Below, piece by piece: positions 51,794-64,000 of a DNA stretch of 64,000 nt; positions within the stretch are counted from its first letter, which is position 1, and each line of letters starts with the position of its first letter. The stretch lies in contig CM060121.1 in the NCBI GenBank assembly GCA_030522415.1, forward strand, positions 11,419,976 through 11,483,975. Direction: 5' to 3'. Both the position numbers and the translations under genes were made by a program. The DNA is from Channallabes apus. Taxonomy: Eukaryota > Chordata > Actinopteri > Siluriformes > Clariidae. The notes below the pieces were generated by a model. It saw only the letters and a list, made by a program, of their open reading frames with translations, had not been told where the DNA came from and searched no databases.

Positions 51794-53096
51794 TTACACT
51801 TTTTCTTCTTCCTCTAGCCTTCCTGATCCTTCATACCTATTCATATTTCCCATGCCTATGCTTGTCATTAATTTTTTCCTTGCGTGTTCTAAGTTTGGTT
51901 TTACCTTTAAGGATCTTCTCCTTATTTGGCGTCTCTCCTCTTTGTCCTTTCCCACGCTGTCCGCTGCAATCTCCTCCTCGCTGTCCATGTCCTCGCTTTG
52001 GTCTCTTGTTTCATCGTTGTCCAGTGGTCTGTCCGATGTTTCCATTTCTATCTCTTGAGTGTCTTCCTCTCCCGTTTGTTGCTTCTCCTTTCTCTCTCTG
52101 CGTTCTTCCTCTGTGGTGTGCTCTTTGTTCCTCTGCTCCTTAGGTCTGACTTCGTCTAGGGCATTTCCACTGCATTCAGTCGAAGCCTTTTGTATCGGAG
52201 CCTCTTTGTCCTTTTGTATACCGCTCAATCCATCCCTGGTTTGACCACCTTGTTGTGACGCGGCCAGGTCTGCTCGCCACTTCGTTGATTTGTCCGCCCT
52301 TCTGCCCGCTGCTCCTCCCCCCTCTCTTCTTGCTCCTCTTCGCTTCTCATTCCACATTCACATCTGTTTAGAGTCCAATTGCAATCCGGGCACTTTGTTG
52401 CGTTGCATTCTCTTGCGAAGTGCCCTCTCTCTTCACATTTGAAACACTTGAAGTCTGGACAGTCTTTTACCATATGGTCCGGACTCATGCACAGCCGACA
52501 GGTTTTTACTTGATTGCTATGCATCACCCGGAAATACTGTGGACCTTCTGCCGTTTCAATTCTTGTACTGTATGGGAGGGACATGACTTCTTTCGGAAAT
52601 CTCGTTCTTATGAATCTTGTCCCGTCCTCAATACTGGTGCCCGGATAAGTCCTTCTTTTGATGTTGGATTTTGGGGAGTCTCCCCAAAATCCAACTTGTT
52701 TAAAATTACCTCATCAGCAATGTAAGCGGGTAGGTGCATGAAGGAAACAACGTAGTCTTTGTTCTGTAGTCTTCTTATCTCGCAGTTTTCTCCTTTTATC
52801 GTCAATCCATCAGTTAAAGGTTCTATGTCATTCTCATTTTCAAAGGTTATTTCGTAGTCTTTCATCTGTTTGGGTCTCACTGCTAATATCCTTCCTTCAC
52901 CGATCCGCTCCACTATTGCCTCGATAATATCTGCAGCTCTTGCTTCCTTTATATGACTCACGTCCACAGATACTGTCGCTTCTTTTGAGTACACTCTGTT
53001 TCCACTCTCCTTCCTTACCTCTCTTTGCTTTTCTTGTTCACCTTGCTGTCGCAGCGTCGGTCCATTGTTATTTTCTCGTCTTGGGTTGTCCGCCAT
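51794..53096 (-). pseudogene. LINE B3 ORF1, frameshifted at the palindrome
   Basis: Virtually the same as B1 ORF1, including the perfect 33 bp palindrome at 52663-52695 that shifts the frame, intact knuckles (52500-52370) and the shift before the charged tail. Confidence 0.85.
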
Positions 53097-53256
53097 TTTT
53101 TGTCTCCGTGATGTTTAGGCCGTCAAAAGCACAAAACACAAGTGGAAAAGGGACTCCCCCCCCAGGATAGCACAAGCTGCTGGGAGGAAGGGTAAAGAAA
53201 AACAAACAATCGGCGAAAAGAAAGGAGACGGTGGTATTCTAGAAAACAAAAACAAT

Positions 53257-53273
53257 GGTGGGCCTTTCCCACC
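53257..53273 (-). other. 5'-terminal stem-loop 1 of LINE B3
   Basis: GGTGGG-CCTTT-CCCACC, as in B1. Confidence 0.8.
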
Positions 53274-53310
53274 TTCTGCAGCCTTTCCCAAACCAACAGC
53301 GACCTCTGGT

Positions 53311-53336
53311 GCTCTCAGACTGGTATGGCCGTAAGC
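53311..53336 (-). pseudogene. 5S rRNA 5' part (nt 1-26), split by B3
   Basis: Matches nt 1-26; same spacer variants as the unit at 27858-27883. Confidence 0.92.
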
Positions 53337-53428
53337 AAGATTTGGTCTGAAGGGAGGCCTATTTGATCTGTAAACAAAGACTTATTAAAAAAAAAAAAAA
53401 AAAAAAACATAAGTGAAATAAAATTGAA

Positions 53429-53526
53429 AAGCTTACAGCACCTGGTATTCCCAGGCGGTCTCCCATCTAAGTACTAACCAGGCCCGAGCCTGCTTAGCTT
53501 CCGAGATCAGACGAGATCGGGCGCTC
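53429..53526 (-). pseudogene. 5S rRNA 3' part, split by LINE A3
   Basis: Full 3' part without the ten-base deletion; carries CATCTAAG like the unit at 27970, unlike CATCGAAG at 14453. Confidence 0.92.
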
Positions 53527-53835
53527 TTTTTTTTTTTTTTTTTTATTTATCATCACATGCATAATACATAAAGCATTTCAACAAAACCCATCCAAAATTC
53601 CTTTTAGTGTCTTTAGATATTTCTAATATACAAAAGTAAAAATTGTTTTTCTTTCCAACACATTACATTAACTTTATGTACCTTCAATTATACATCTGAA
53701 AACATGTCCTATGATCATATAATTCATTTCTATCAATGTTTTAAAACTAAAAAATAATAAAACCTTAAACTAAGCTTTAAAACCATTTAAACTAATCTCT
53801 CAACACACTTCCAATTCATGATTAATTGAAATTAC

Positions 53836-56800
53836 TTAAACAAGATTTTCTGCATATTTTGTTACAACATCAATCATCATGTCACAAATCTCATTTTCTA
53901 GCACGTATTTTCTTAGTTCTCTCTTTATCTGTTTCATTTTGTTCCTAAAAATTGGCCAAACCTCCACATATCTTTTCTCATACCTCACAATATTTCTCCT
54001 AACCCATATGGCCTGTCTTGCTACTGCCAGAATAAAGTTAAAAGCCTTTAAGTTACATTTTTTATTTTCTACTCCAAACAGAAATAATCTTTCCCATTCT
54101 TTCCATGTTGTATTGTCATTAAAGCCTGTTTTTAAAATATTTTTTGCCATGCTTTTCATTTCTTTCATGAAGGCTTTTAACTTTTCACAGTAGAAAAACA
54201 GATGTAACAACCCCTCGTCTTGTTGTCCACAAACTTGACATTTCATCTCATCATCTAATCTTGCCTTACATAATCGCATTCTGGTTAATATTGTATTATG
54301 TCTCAATAAAAATTTAAAATCTTCTAGAATTGGTTCTAAGTATTTTATTCTTAAGTTTCCCCATAGATGTTTTTCTTCCAACCCTTCATATCTAATTTTC
54401 CAGAATGTATTTGCAACAGGTTTCACAAAAGCCATTGTTCTAAAAGCAACATAAAAATCTCTCACCTTACATTCTCCTATCAATGTCTTTTCTCCAGTTG
54501 TCTTTTTAAAATATATGGTTGGTTGTTCTATTCCAATGTCTTCCTGTTTGTCATCTATCTTTTTAATCCATTCTTTGGGTATATTGTTTTTAATTGTGTC
54601 ATATTGTTCCGATAATTTTTTCCTGCCTTCCTCCTCACTTCCCTCTGTCAGTGTATCTATTATTGCTTGCAGAGGCAGAAATCCTTCTTTCACTTCATAT
54701 AGTATATCTTTTATCTGTCTTAATCCATTTTTCCACCATTTTTTATAAAATATAAACTTTTCACCATTCATGATATTCATGTTATTAAATATTGGCTGAT
54801 TCAACATCTGCTTTCTTCCATTTGGTAAAACTGTTACATTATCAAACATTTCAGCCCATGCTTCTAAAACCTCTTGATAAAATCTTGGTATATTTTTTGT
54901 GATATCTCTGTTAGTTTTCATCCATAAAATGCTTTCTCCCATAGTAAAGTCTCCACACTTTTTAATATAATACTTCATCACCTTTTTCCATGTTTCTGTT
55001 TTTTTTTATATCTAAGAATTTTTTCATAGTTTTTGCTCTTGCACTCTTCATTCTTAATAAAATATCTGCTAATCCTAGTCCTCCTTCTTCCACTCCCCCA
55101 ATTAGTGTATCATAAGCAATTTTCTTTCTCCCTTCTCCCCATAAAAAATGCAGCACACAACTTTTGAATCTTTTAAAAACCCATTGAGGCAATGAGGTTA
55201 CGCTCAGAACATACCACATCTTGGATACTAGCAGAGCATTCACTATTATAACTTTTCCCTTTAAGGTTAGGAATCTCCCCTTCCAAAAGTTTAGTCTTTT
55301 CTCTATTCCTTTTAATACTCTTTCCCATAATAGATCATTAGCTTTTTCTTCATTTAATCCTATGTCAATTCCTAATATTTTAACACTATCTTTATTTTCC
55401 TTAAATGGTATGTTTTGAGGTAAGCCTTCTACCCCTGACAGCCTCATACATTCACTTTTTTCAACATTCACTTTTGCTCCTGACCCTTTACAGTATTTTT
55501 CTAAAATCCTCATTGCCTGCTCGACACTGTGTGTTCTCTACCAACACCGTTGTATCATCCGCATATTGATATATGGGTTCACTTCTAAAATCTTCAATCA
55601 TTATTCCCTTTATTCTTCTCTCCGCCTTCATGGCTAGACCAAGCGGCTCTGCCGTAAGTGTGTACAGCAGTGCAGATAGGGGGCATCCCTGCCTGATTGA
55701 TCTTGTTAATTTAAAACATTCTGTTATGAACCCATTACACTTGACACATGCCACAATATCTGTATATAAAATTCTAATCCATTTTTTTAAATTATCACCA
55801 AAACCATACTTTTCAATTAATCCAAATAAATATTCATGCTCTACTCTGTCAAAAGCTTTTTCTAAATCTAAACTGACTAAGTATCCCCCTTTCCCTTTTT
55901 CTTTTAGGTACCGTAAAGTGTCCCGTATGTTACGTATTGTGTCTGCTATATCTCTTCCTTCGACAGCGTATGCTTGAGTAGTTTTTATTATTTCTGGTAA
56001 AACCATCTTTAAACGATTGGCTAAAATTTTTGACAATTTTAATATCCACATTTAGTAATGTTATTGGCCTAAAATTTTTTAAATCATTTTCTTCCCCCTT
56101 TTTCTTATATATTAATTTAATTGTCCCTATCTTCATTGATTCGCTTAATTCTTTCCTCATAAATATCTCATCATAAATTTGTTTCAGCATCGGTATTAGG
56201 ATTCTTTTAAATCTTTTATAAAATTCACTTGTGAGTCCATCTAAACCCGGACTTTTCCCATTACTCAGCTGTCCTATCACTCTGTCTATTTCTTCCTCTG
56301 TTATTTCTTCCTCACATATCTGTCTATTTTCTTCTGTTATTTTTTCAGTAATTTGTTGAAATAAAAACTCTATGAATTTCATCTGTTCCTCTGCTTCTAA
56401 ATAAATCTTCATAAAACCCCTTTACTGATTTTAAAATTCCATCCTTTTCCTTTTCTATCGTTCCATCTTTTCTGACGATTTCCTTTATTTCCTGTGCCTT
56501 CTGTCTGCTCTTTTCCAGGCCAAAAAAGAATTTTGTACATCGTTCTCCTTCTACCGTGTATTTCGCCTTACTCCTTAGCATCGCTCCCTTACATTTCTCT
56601 TCTTCTACTTTGTTTAATTTATCTCTGAGCACCAACATTTCCTCTATTTTACCTTCACTTTTATTTATTTTATCTATTTCCTGGTTCAGTTTATTCCTTA
56701 TTTCTTGCTCTTCTTTTCTTTTGCTCTTCTGTATTATTTTACTATGTCTGATTGAAAATTGTTTTATGTCATATTTAACATTATCCCACCAAATTCTTTT

Positions 56801-57438
56801 CTCTTCTTCAAACAGCACATTTGTTTTATTCCATTCAATTATATTTTTTATGGTGTTACAATAGAATTTATCTTTTAAAATTTCGCTATTTAAAATCCAT
56901 GTCCCTGGCCCTCTCTCTATTTTAGTTAAATCTATATTTATGAATAAGAAGCTATGATCACTAAATGTTGTATTCTCATAGAAGGCATTCTTTATGTTTT
57001 GTTTATAATCTTCGTACATACAGTAACATCATATCTATTCTACTTTGTTTCATTATACCTTGTACTATTTGTTTTCTTGAAAACACTTTAATTTCTCTGT
57101 TCCTATCTCTCCACACATCTACTAGTTTAAAATCTATCATTATTTTCTTTAGTTCATTTCTCCCCTGATCTGATTTAAAAACCATTCCATCCCCGATATC
57201 TATTTTATCCATTACTGTGTTAAAATCTCCTATTAAAATTGTAATTCTTTTCTATTTTCAGACTTGATGCTATTTCTTTAAAAAACTCCTTCTTTTCTTT
57301 GTCTTCATTTGGTGCATGTACGTTATATATGTAAGTCTTTTCTTTTTCTATTTCCACTTCAATTGCAATTAGTTTACCCCTTGTGTCACTCATGATAACT
57401 TTCCCGTTTTCACATACTCCTCTTTTTATATACAGCAA
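53836..57438 (-). pseudogene. LINE A3 ORF2 (endonuclease remnant, RT)
   Basis: Same content as A1 ORF2: endonuclease C-terminal remnant, RT in 56412-55930 and 56051-55488 with YADD, shift after YADD, then 55513-54962 and 54981-53836 with CQVCGQQDEGLLHLFFYC. An extra shift near 56035 splits the RT, as in A2. Confidence 0.9.
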
Positions 57439-57639
57439 TAAATAATAAATAAATTTTTATTATTTTTATTATTATTATTATTATTTTATTTATTACTTTT
57501 TATATACAGCAATAAATAAATCCTCACGTTCCTCCATCTCCACCTGCTTCATATGTACATCTGCTCCTATTTCTTTTAAATAATCAGTTTTCACAATTCC
57601 TCTTTTTTCTTTTTGTCTTATCAGTACTTTTTCAAGATT

Positions 57640-59012
57640 TTATATTTTAGTCTTTTCCCTTACTTGAACTGTAGTCAACTCCGCTCCAGTCTTTTCTTTT
57701 ATTCCTCTTTTCCTTGTGTCTTCCATCACCTTTTCATTCTTGTGTAAATCCTTTATGTCTTTCTCTTGTTTTTTTTCTCTGTCTCCCTCTGTCTCCTCTT
57801 GTCCATTCTTTCCGGTTCTCGTTTGTTCTTTTATTCCACTTTTTCCCATGTCCTCCATCTTCTCTGTGTGGTTTTTAAAGTCTGCTCTTTCGTTTTGCTT
57901 TCTTTTTTCTTCTTCTTTCTTCTCCGTACAGCTCGTATCCTCCTGCACGTGTTCCACTCCATCTCCCATCACCTCCATTGCATCCTCCTGAGAATCACCC
58001 TGTCCCGTCTCGTTCATCCCCACGTTCTCTTCAGTTTCCATCTCGCCTTGTGCCTCATCCTCTTGCTCTTGTATTCTACTGTTTTCCCCAATCATATCTG
58101 CCTGCTCCACCTCCTCCATCCTTCGCATTTACATTGAAAGCTTCGACATCCTTGGCATCTTTCTGTGTTGCAGTCCTTAGCAAAGTGCCCATGTTTACTA
58201 CATTTTCTGCACAGAAACGAAGGACAGTCTTTCATCATGTGTCCAGGGTCCATGCACAATCGACATATCTTCATCTGCTTATCATGCAGGACCCTGAAGT
58301 ACTGCTGTCCTGTCACTGTATTGAATTTGGTGCTATATGGCAGCGATGTCACTGTTGTTGGAAACTTTACTTTAAGGAACCTTGTTCCGTCCGCAATTTC
58401 TGTTCCTGGATAGAACCTTCTTTTGATGGGTAGTATTGGTGTCACTCCCCAGTCCATCAACTTGTTAAAAATTTCCTGATCCTCAATATAAACAGGTAGG
58501 TGTAGGAATGACACCAAAATTTCTTCATTCATCAATTCTTTAACTGGAAATATTTCTCCTTGGATTTCTACACCATCAAGCAGGCATTCGGCTTCTGTTT
58601 TGTCCGTCAGTGTGACCTCATACTCAGACGTATATGTTGGGCGAACTGCCAGTAGTTTTCCTCTGCCGATTATCTCATTAATTGATTTAATAATATCTTC
58701 CACTTTAATTGTTTTTTTTTGGCTCACATCAATTCTTACCGTTGCTTCCTTTTTATATATTCTCTCTCCGTTTTGACGTATTTTCCTTTGCGTTGTTTGC
58801 CTTCCATTTTCCCCTTGTTTTCCATGCTCTTCCTCGTTTGTTGTCGATTCCTTTTGCCCTTTCATTGATCCTATACTTGTTTCACCGTTGTTCCTTGCTT
58901 CTCTTGTCCATTCATCCACAAATCGAGTCTCCATGTCCTTTTGTCCGGTTCTTAGTTTAGTTCCTGGGTTGTCTCCTTTCATGTCTGTGTTGGAGTTTTC
59001 AGGATCCTCCAC
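57640..59012 (-). pseudogene. LINE A3 ORF1, one frameshift
   Basis: Same as A1 ORF1: RRM-like stretches, CCHC knuckles, one-base deletion near 58124, acidic tail to 57640. Confidence 0.87.
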
Positions 59013-59176
59013 TGTACTCCAAAGAAAATGTTTTTAACGCAACGAGAAGAGAAAAAAATAAGCACGAAAAAGCTCCCCTAGCAGGTAAACTGCAGGGGAG
59101 TTAAAGTAACAAAAAAACAAAACCCAATATGCACAATTGTGTACTATTTTAACTGAAACTTTTACAAACAATATAT

Positions 59177-59193
59177 GGTGGGCCTTTCCCACC
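59177..59193 (-). other. 5'-terminal stem-loop 1 of LINE A3
   Basis: GGTGGG-CCTTT-CCCACC; stem-loop 2 lies at about 59073-59100. Confidence 0.8.
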
Positions 59194-59229
59194 TTCTGCA
59201 GCCTTTCCCAACCAACAGCGACCTCTGGT

Positions 59230-59255
59230 GCTCTCAGACTGGTATGGCCGTAAGC
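59230..59255 (-). pseudogene. 5S rRNA 5' part (nt 1-26), split by A3
   Basis: Same as 20255-20280. Confidence 0.92.
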
Positions 59256-59345
59256 GAAATTTGGTCTGAAGGGAGGCCTATTTGAACTGTAAACAAAGAC
59301 TTATAAAAAAAAAATAAAAAAAAACATAAGTGAAATAAAATTGAA

Positions 59346-59445
59346 AAGCTTACAGCACCTGGTATTCCCAGTCGGTCTCCCATCCAAGTACTAACCAGGC
59401 CCGAGCCTGCTTAGCTTCCGAGATCAGACGAGATTGGGCGCTCTC
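59346..59445 (-). pseudogene. 5S rRNA 3' part, split by LINE B4
   Basis: Same as 20371-20470, including CCCAGTCGG and GATTGGG. Confidence 0.92.
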
Positions 59446-59542
59446 ATTTTTTATTTTATTTTTTTTTTTCATTAAAATGCATTCATGATACAGATAAAAG
59501 GAATAAGATTACAGTTGCTTATTTCATCATTCTTATTAAATT

Positions 59543-61988
59543 TTACAGGGGTTCTTCATTCTCTGGTAGTTGCATGAGAGTTTCTAAGACTTCATATACA
59601 TTTGGGTTAAAGACCTCATAGAAATTGTCCAGCATGTTCTCGCTTTTGAAATACACATACAGCTTTCTCATATACATTTCTAATTTCCTTTTAAAAATGT
59701 TCCAAACATCCAAGACAACTTTTTCTTTCCTAGCCACAATTCTTCTTTTCCATATGGCACTCTTTATTTGCATTATGCTCAAATTTATGAATTTTTTATT
59801 TTTACACTTTTTATCCCAGCCTAGCATCACCACTCTGTTCCATTCCAGTTCATTTTCATCCCAGTCTCCAGTCAGATTCTTAATTAAATGTTTACATTTT
59901 CCTAGAAAAGTTCGCAGTTTCTGACAGAATAAGAACATGTGTAAAAAGTCTTCTTCCTCTTCTTGACAAACCTGGCACACCGCATTTTGTTCCACTCCCA
60001 TTTTACACAGAATCATTTCAGAAAAGACCACTTTTTGCCTTACAATGTACTCAAAGCATTCCAACTTTGTTTCTACCATCTTACCCCTCATATTTCTCCA
60101 TATGCCTTCTTTTTTTAAATTCTTAAATTTCCTTAGCCAGTAATCATTGACGATTGGCTCTTTAAAAACATCATCTCTAAAGCAACAATAGAACATTTTT
60201 AGAGTGCATTCTTTTAAATCATACAGTTTTTCTCCCATTTCCACATAAATCTTTTCTTCTGCCTGTCTTTCTTCCATTTCCTCTATTCTTTTTATCCAGA
60301 CTTTGGGTATTGCATTTTTCACAATTTCATATTTGTTTGTTATTTCTTGCTTCCCATACTCTTCCTTCGCTTCATTCATCGCATCCTCAATGTACTGTCT
60401 TGGTAGAAAGCCTTCTTTAAATTCATATAAGACGTCTCTCACCCTTGTTATCCCTACTTCCATCCATTTTTTTAACGTATATTTCTTTTCCTTGTCTTAA
60501 TACGTTTTTGTTTAAGTACAGAGGTTGATTTAAGAGGCTTTCTCTTCCTTGTGGATTGAATATGATTCTCTTTAGAAACATTCCCCAAGCATAAAAAGTT
60601 TCTCTATAAAATCCCGGTAGTTTTTCCGTCATCCAAGTTTTTGTTTTCATCCATAGTACTGCGTCTCCCATGTTGAAATTCCCACATTTATTTAAGAAGT
60701 ATTTCATGGTCTTTTTCCACTCAAATTTGTCGTTATCTTGAAGGTATCTGTTTACTACTTTAATTCTCATGGCATTTTTCCTCTGTTCTATGTCCATTAA
60801 GCCTAAACCACCTTTGCTTACTGTTCCTATAATTGTACTGTAGGCTATTTTTGCCGGTTTGCCCTCCCATAAGAAGTTAAGAAAGCATTTTTTCAATCTT
60901 TTTTCCATCCATGATGGCATTTCAGACACGTATAACATATACCAGAGTTTGGAGACCATTAAGACATTTAGGATTAAGACCTTTCCCTTCAAATTCAGAT
61001 TTCTTAATTTCCAGAAATTTAACCTTCTTTCTATTTCCATAGTCCTGTTCTCCCACATCTCGTCTCTTGCTTTTTTCTCATTTTTCCCCATTTGAACTCC
61101 TAGGATCTTCATTTCGTTTTCTTCTTTAAATGTAAAGCAGTCAGTTAAAGTTTCTGCTTTGCCCATTCTCATGTACACCGTCTTATCTTCATTTATTTTA
61201 CTGCCGGAGCCTTTGCAATAGTCAGTGACAATCTTCATTAGTTCCTTTGCACTGTTTTTCCCTTTTATAATCAATGTTGTGTCGTCTGCATATTGGAAGA
61301 TTTTGCCTTCTGCCTTATTTTCTTCGATTTCTATCCCTATTATTTTTTCGCTTTCTTTTATCGCTAATCCCAGAGGTTCAGAAGCGAGGGAGTACAGTAG
61401 GGACGATAGGGGGCATCCTTGTCTTATGGATCTTGAATTTCTGAAGCAATCTGTTATAAATCCATTACATTTTATTCTTGTCAGTGCTCCTTTATATAAA
61501 ATTCTGATCCAATTGATGAAGTTATCTCCGAAATTGAAACGTTTTAAAACCTCAAATAAATATTCATGCTCTACCCTATCGAAAGCCTTTTCAAAATCCA
61601 GACTAATTATGTATCCATCCTCTTTTTTTTTCTTTATGTATTCTATCATGTCTCTAATACTCATCGTGATGTCTGCTATGTCTCTTCCCTTTATTCCATA
61701 CGCTTGGTTTGTTTGTATTATACTTGGGGTCACTTCTTTGAGCCTGTTTGCTAGAATTTTTGCTAGAATTTTAAAATCTGTGTTCAACATTGTGATTGGT
61801 CTATAGTTTTTTAAGTTTGTCCTTTCACCTTTTCTTTTGTAGACCAGTTTCATTAAGCCAATTCTCATTCTTTCGTTTACTTCCTCTTTTTCCTTGATTT
61901 CTTTAAAGACCTTGCTTAAGATCTTTGTTAAGGTTTCTTTAAAACATAAGTAGAATTCGGCGCCCAATCCATCTATTCCTGGACTCTT
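59543..61988 (-). pseudogene. LINE B4 ORF2, RT and C-terminal part
   Basis: Frames 61967-60423 (RT with YADD, thumb) and 60463-59543 (C-terminal zinc-like motif), split by the same A7 run as in the other B copies and cut at 61989 by the LTR. Confidence 0.9.
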
Positions 61989-62301
61989 TGTTACGTGCAG
62001 AGGTGTAGTGCACGTATGTGTGTGTGTAGTGCACGTATGTGCGCATGCGCGACGGCGCGTAGCGGCGAGTGCGCGATCTCTCCCCCCTTTCTCTCTCTCC
62101 CGCTCTCCTTTTCGCAGGAAGCCCCGCCCCGATGGAACGTGCCGTGACGTGCGCCGCGATTGGCTGACGGTGGATCTACACGCCTTCTTAAGCTCGCGAG
62201 TGGAAGCAGGAAGTGCGCGACTTATGCCTTGTGTGTGACTTCCGTGCTCTATTGTTGATTGGTGAATTGTGAACGTTGAATTGTGTGGTTGTTGGATTGG
62301 G

Positions 62302-62332
<31 letters not shown>

Positions 62333-63899
62333 GTGATTGTATGTTGAAGTGTTGGAGTGTGACTGTGTGTTTGTTTGTTATTTTGTATTTGTTTTTGAGT
62401 GACTGTGTGTGCGTGTTTTTGTTTGTTTGGTTGGAGAGAGAGCCTGTGTGTCGCGCCTTGTCCTTCCCTGTTTTTTTTTGGTTTTCTTTCTTGTTCCTTT
62501 TGTGTTAGCGTGGATGGAAGTTTTCCTCCCGCTTTTGTGTATAGTTTTCTTTGTTGTAAATATTGTGTATATATATTTTGTTCTTTTTTTGTTTGTACAT
62601 AGTTGCAAGGAAGCAGTAGGGGTTGGGTGCCATTTTTGTTGTCCCCTGTTTTCTCCTGTTTTTTTTGTAAGTAGTTAGGAAGCTAGTTTAGTTTTTGTAT
62701 TTTGATTTCAGTTTTCTTTTTGGTAGTTTAGCTAGTTTGAGGGAGGAGATAGAGGGGGGGGGGGGTTTGTTTATTGTTTTGGCCTTGGCCCAATCCTGAA
62801 GCCCAGAGCTTCCTGTATGTGCGTGTGTGTTAAAATAAAAACCACGCACAAAATCTTGGTTGCAAGAATATTTATTTATCCTAAATTTATTATTTTCTTT
62901 GTTGCGTCCCTTGACCCTAGACCGGGGGTCGTAACAAGTGGGGGCTTGTCCTTTGCAAGTCCCTGGTTAAAACTTGGGAACTCGTCCATTGCCAGTTACT
63001 GGCTAACAAGTGGTGGCTTGTCTATTGTGGAAGATATTCGCCCTTTTTGTTTGTTTGGCTGCCTTCTTAGGTTGGACGGTAGTGGTAGAACAATGGCGTT
63101 TGACCTAATTGCCTTTACACTGGCTCCTAGCCGAGAGCAGTTTGACCAGTGTCGTAAGGACGATTTGTTCAGCATTGCTGAATTTTTTGAAGTTGACGTG
63201 CCAAGAAGAGGTCTTAAAAGAGAAATTAAAAGAATATTGCTTGTTAAATTAATTGGGCAGCAGATTTTGCCTGGAGAGTGTGCTAAGAGCGAGGACGCTT
63301 CAACGCCGACGGAGGTCGACGGTAGGCCATTACCTGCGCCGCAGTCACCTTCCATGCCCCCCCAAGCATAAGGTAACCACACCACCAGCAATAACACCAA
63401 TTGGGGAATCAGAACAACTTTTAGTTCTAAAAACGAGGGAGGTGGAGCTGGAAATTAAACGAGAGGAAACAGAAGCTCAAAGGTTACGGTTGCGAGAGCT
63501 GGAGCTTGAGATTGAGAGGGAGCATTTTCGGCGAGATTTCAGCCGGCTACACCGGGCTGAGATCGCGCCGGAGAGTTCCCCTGTGTTTCCATCATTCACA
63601 CAGCTACCTGCAACGGCTGCGCCGGGCTCTTCTCCAGTTTCTGCCCCAGTGACTACCTCCCCAACCCATTTTGACGTAAGCAAGCATATTGTTTTAGTAC
63701 CTCCTTTTAGAGAGACCGAGGTGGATAGCTATTTCATAGCTTTTGAACGTGTGGCAGCTACGTTACAGTGGCCGAGAGCAATGTGGGCTCTCTTATTGCA
63801 GTGTAAATTGACTGGTAAAGCGCAGGATGTGTGCTCTGCGTTGCCTGTTGAACAAAGCCTGGATTACGACACGGTTAAGCAAACTGTTCTATGTGCGTA
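61989..63899 (+). mobile_element. Gmr1-like LTR-gag fragment nested in LINE B4
   Basis: LTR 61989-62936 (948 bp), primer site directly after, gag from ATG 63093 with the shared C-run shift and truncation at 63899, where the LINE resumes with TTTAATTGATT. A ~10 bp stretch (CCCTCTCTCC) present in the B1 LTR near 23480 is missing here. Confidence 0.88.
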
Positions 63900-64000
63900 T
63901 TTAATTGATTTATTGCTCTCTCTATTTCTTCCTCTTTTATTTCTTGGTCGCATTCTTTTTTTTTTTTTTATCCTCTTCGCTCACCTTTGCCTTTATCTGA

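Larger units (their letters stand above)
47866..53310 (-). mobile_element. LINE B3: family B without the nested LTR fragment
   Basis: About 5.4 kb. It preserves the pre-insertion sequence at 50388-50408 where B1, B2 and B4 carry the Gmr1-like fragment, and the uninverted 29 bp (50890-50918). ORF1 and 5' UTR (51794-53310) are nearly identical to B1; ORF2 has many private small indels. Confidence 0.9.
53527..59229 (-). mobile_element. LINE A3: near-identical duplicate of A1
   Basis: Matches A1 base for base over ~5.7 kb with almost no differences, including the endonuclease filler (57428-57520) and both frameshifts. One small difference: three bases near 56035 are missing relative to A1 (GACAATTTTAAT against GACAAAATTTTAAT, with A2-like sequence). 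Confidence 0.92.
59446..64000 (-). mobile_element. LINE B4: near-identical duplicate of B1, 5' half beyond the window
   Basis: Same as B1 from its tail to the LINE sequence after the nested fragment; only scattered substitutions (for instance LYLNKN for LFLNKN near 60515) and repeat-length differences. The 5' half lies outside, so its inversion and palindrome status cannot be read. Confidence 0.92.

Overview
The window looks like teleost fish nuclear DNA. It contains a vertebrate-type 5S rRNA tandem array, a CR1/L2 LINE with an esterase-type ORF1, a Gmr1-like Ty3/gypsy element, an inverted-repeat element whose arms encode a string common in fish repeats, and several Tx1-clade LINEs lodged inside 5S genes (the niche described for the zebrafish Mutsu family). 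I see no host protein-coding gene. I cannot name the species.

Layout. 1-1311: decayed L1/Tx1-like ORF2 tail (+). 1312-2345: ~1 kb element with ~250 bp inverted arms. 2346-~6560: L2-type LINE (-) with an intact esterase ORF1 and a broken ORF2. 6825-7262: foldback element whose left arm is expanded into 85 bp tandem repeats. 7692-13475: Gmr1-like LTR element (-), order gag-PR-IN-RT-RH, one LTR left, cut off at its gag side. 13479-13617: small foldback. 13646-14369: four uninterrupted 5S genes (-). From 14453 to the end every 5S gene is split by a full-length LINE in the 5S orientation: A1 (14551-20254), B1 (20471-27857), A2 (28058-33871), B2 (34774-42116), C (42320-47660), B3 (47866-53310), A3 (53527-59229), B4 (59446 to beyond the window). 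One of these 5S genes carries a second insertion, a Rex1/CR1-like LINE tail at 34034-34713.

A, B and C are three diverged families. Each has ORF1 (two RRM-like stretches, CCHC knuckles, charged tail) and ORF2 (APE endonuclease, RT with YADD, C-terminal CCHC-like motif). They enter 5S at about nt 20-29, with small offsets between families. All share a 5'-terminal stem-loop whose stem changes in a compensating way, plus a second, GC-rich stem-loop just downstream in the RNA.

No copy is intact. Shared lesions show that the copies multiplied largely by recombination of the array: B1, B2 and B4 carry the same Gmr1 LTR-gag fragment at the same base, while B3 keeps the empty site; A1-B1 and A3-B4 are nearly identical over ~10.4 kb at a spacing of ~38.97 kb. 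The least expected signals are inverted-template scars: a 41 bp in-place inversion across the endonuclease QET motif of A2, a 29 bp inversion in B1 and B2, and a quasi-palindrome in B1 and B3 turned perfect with a frameshift. Together they also show B1 to be a recombinant of B2-like and B3-like sequence.
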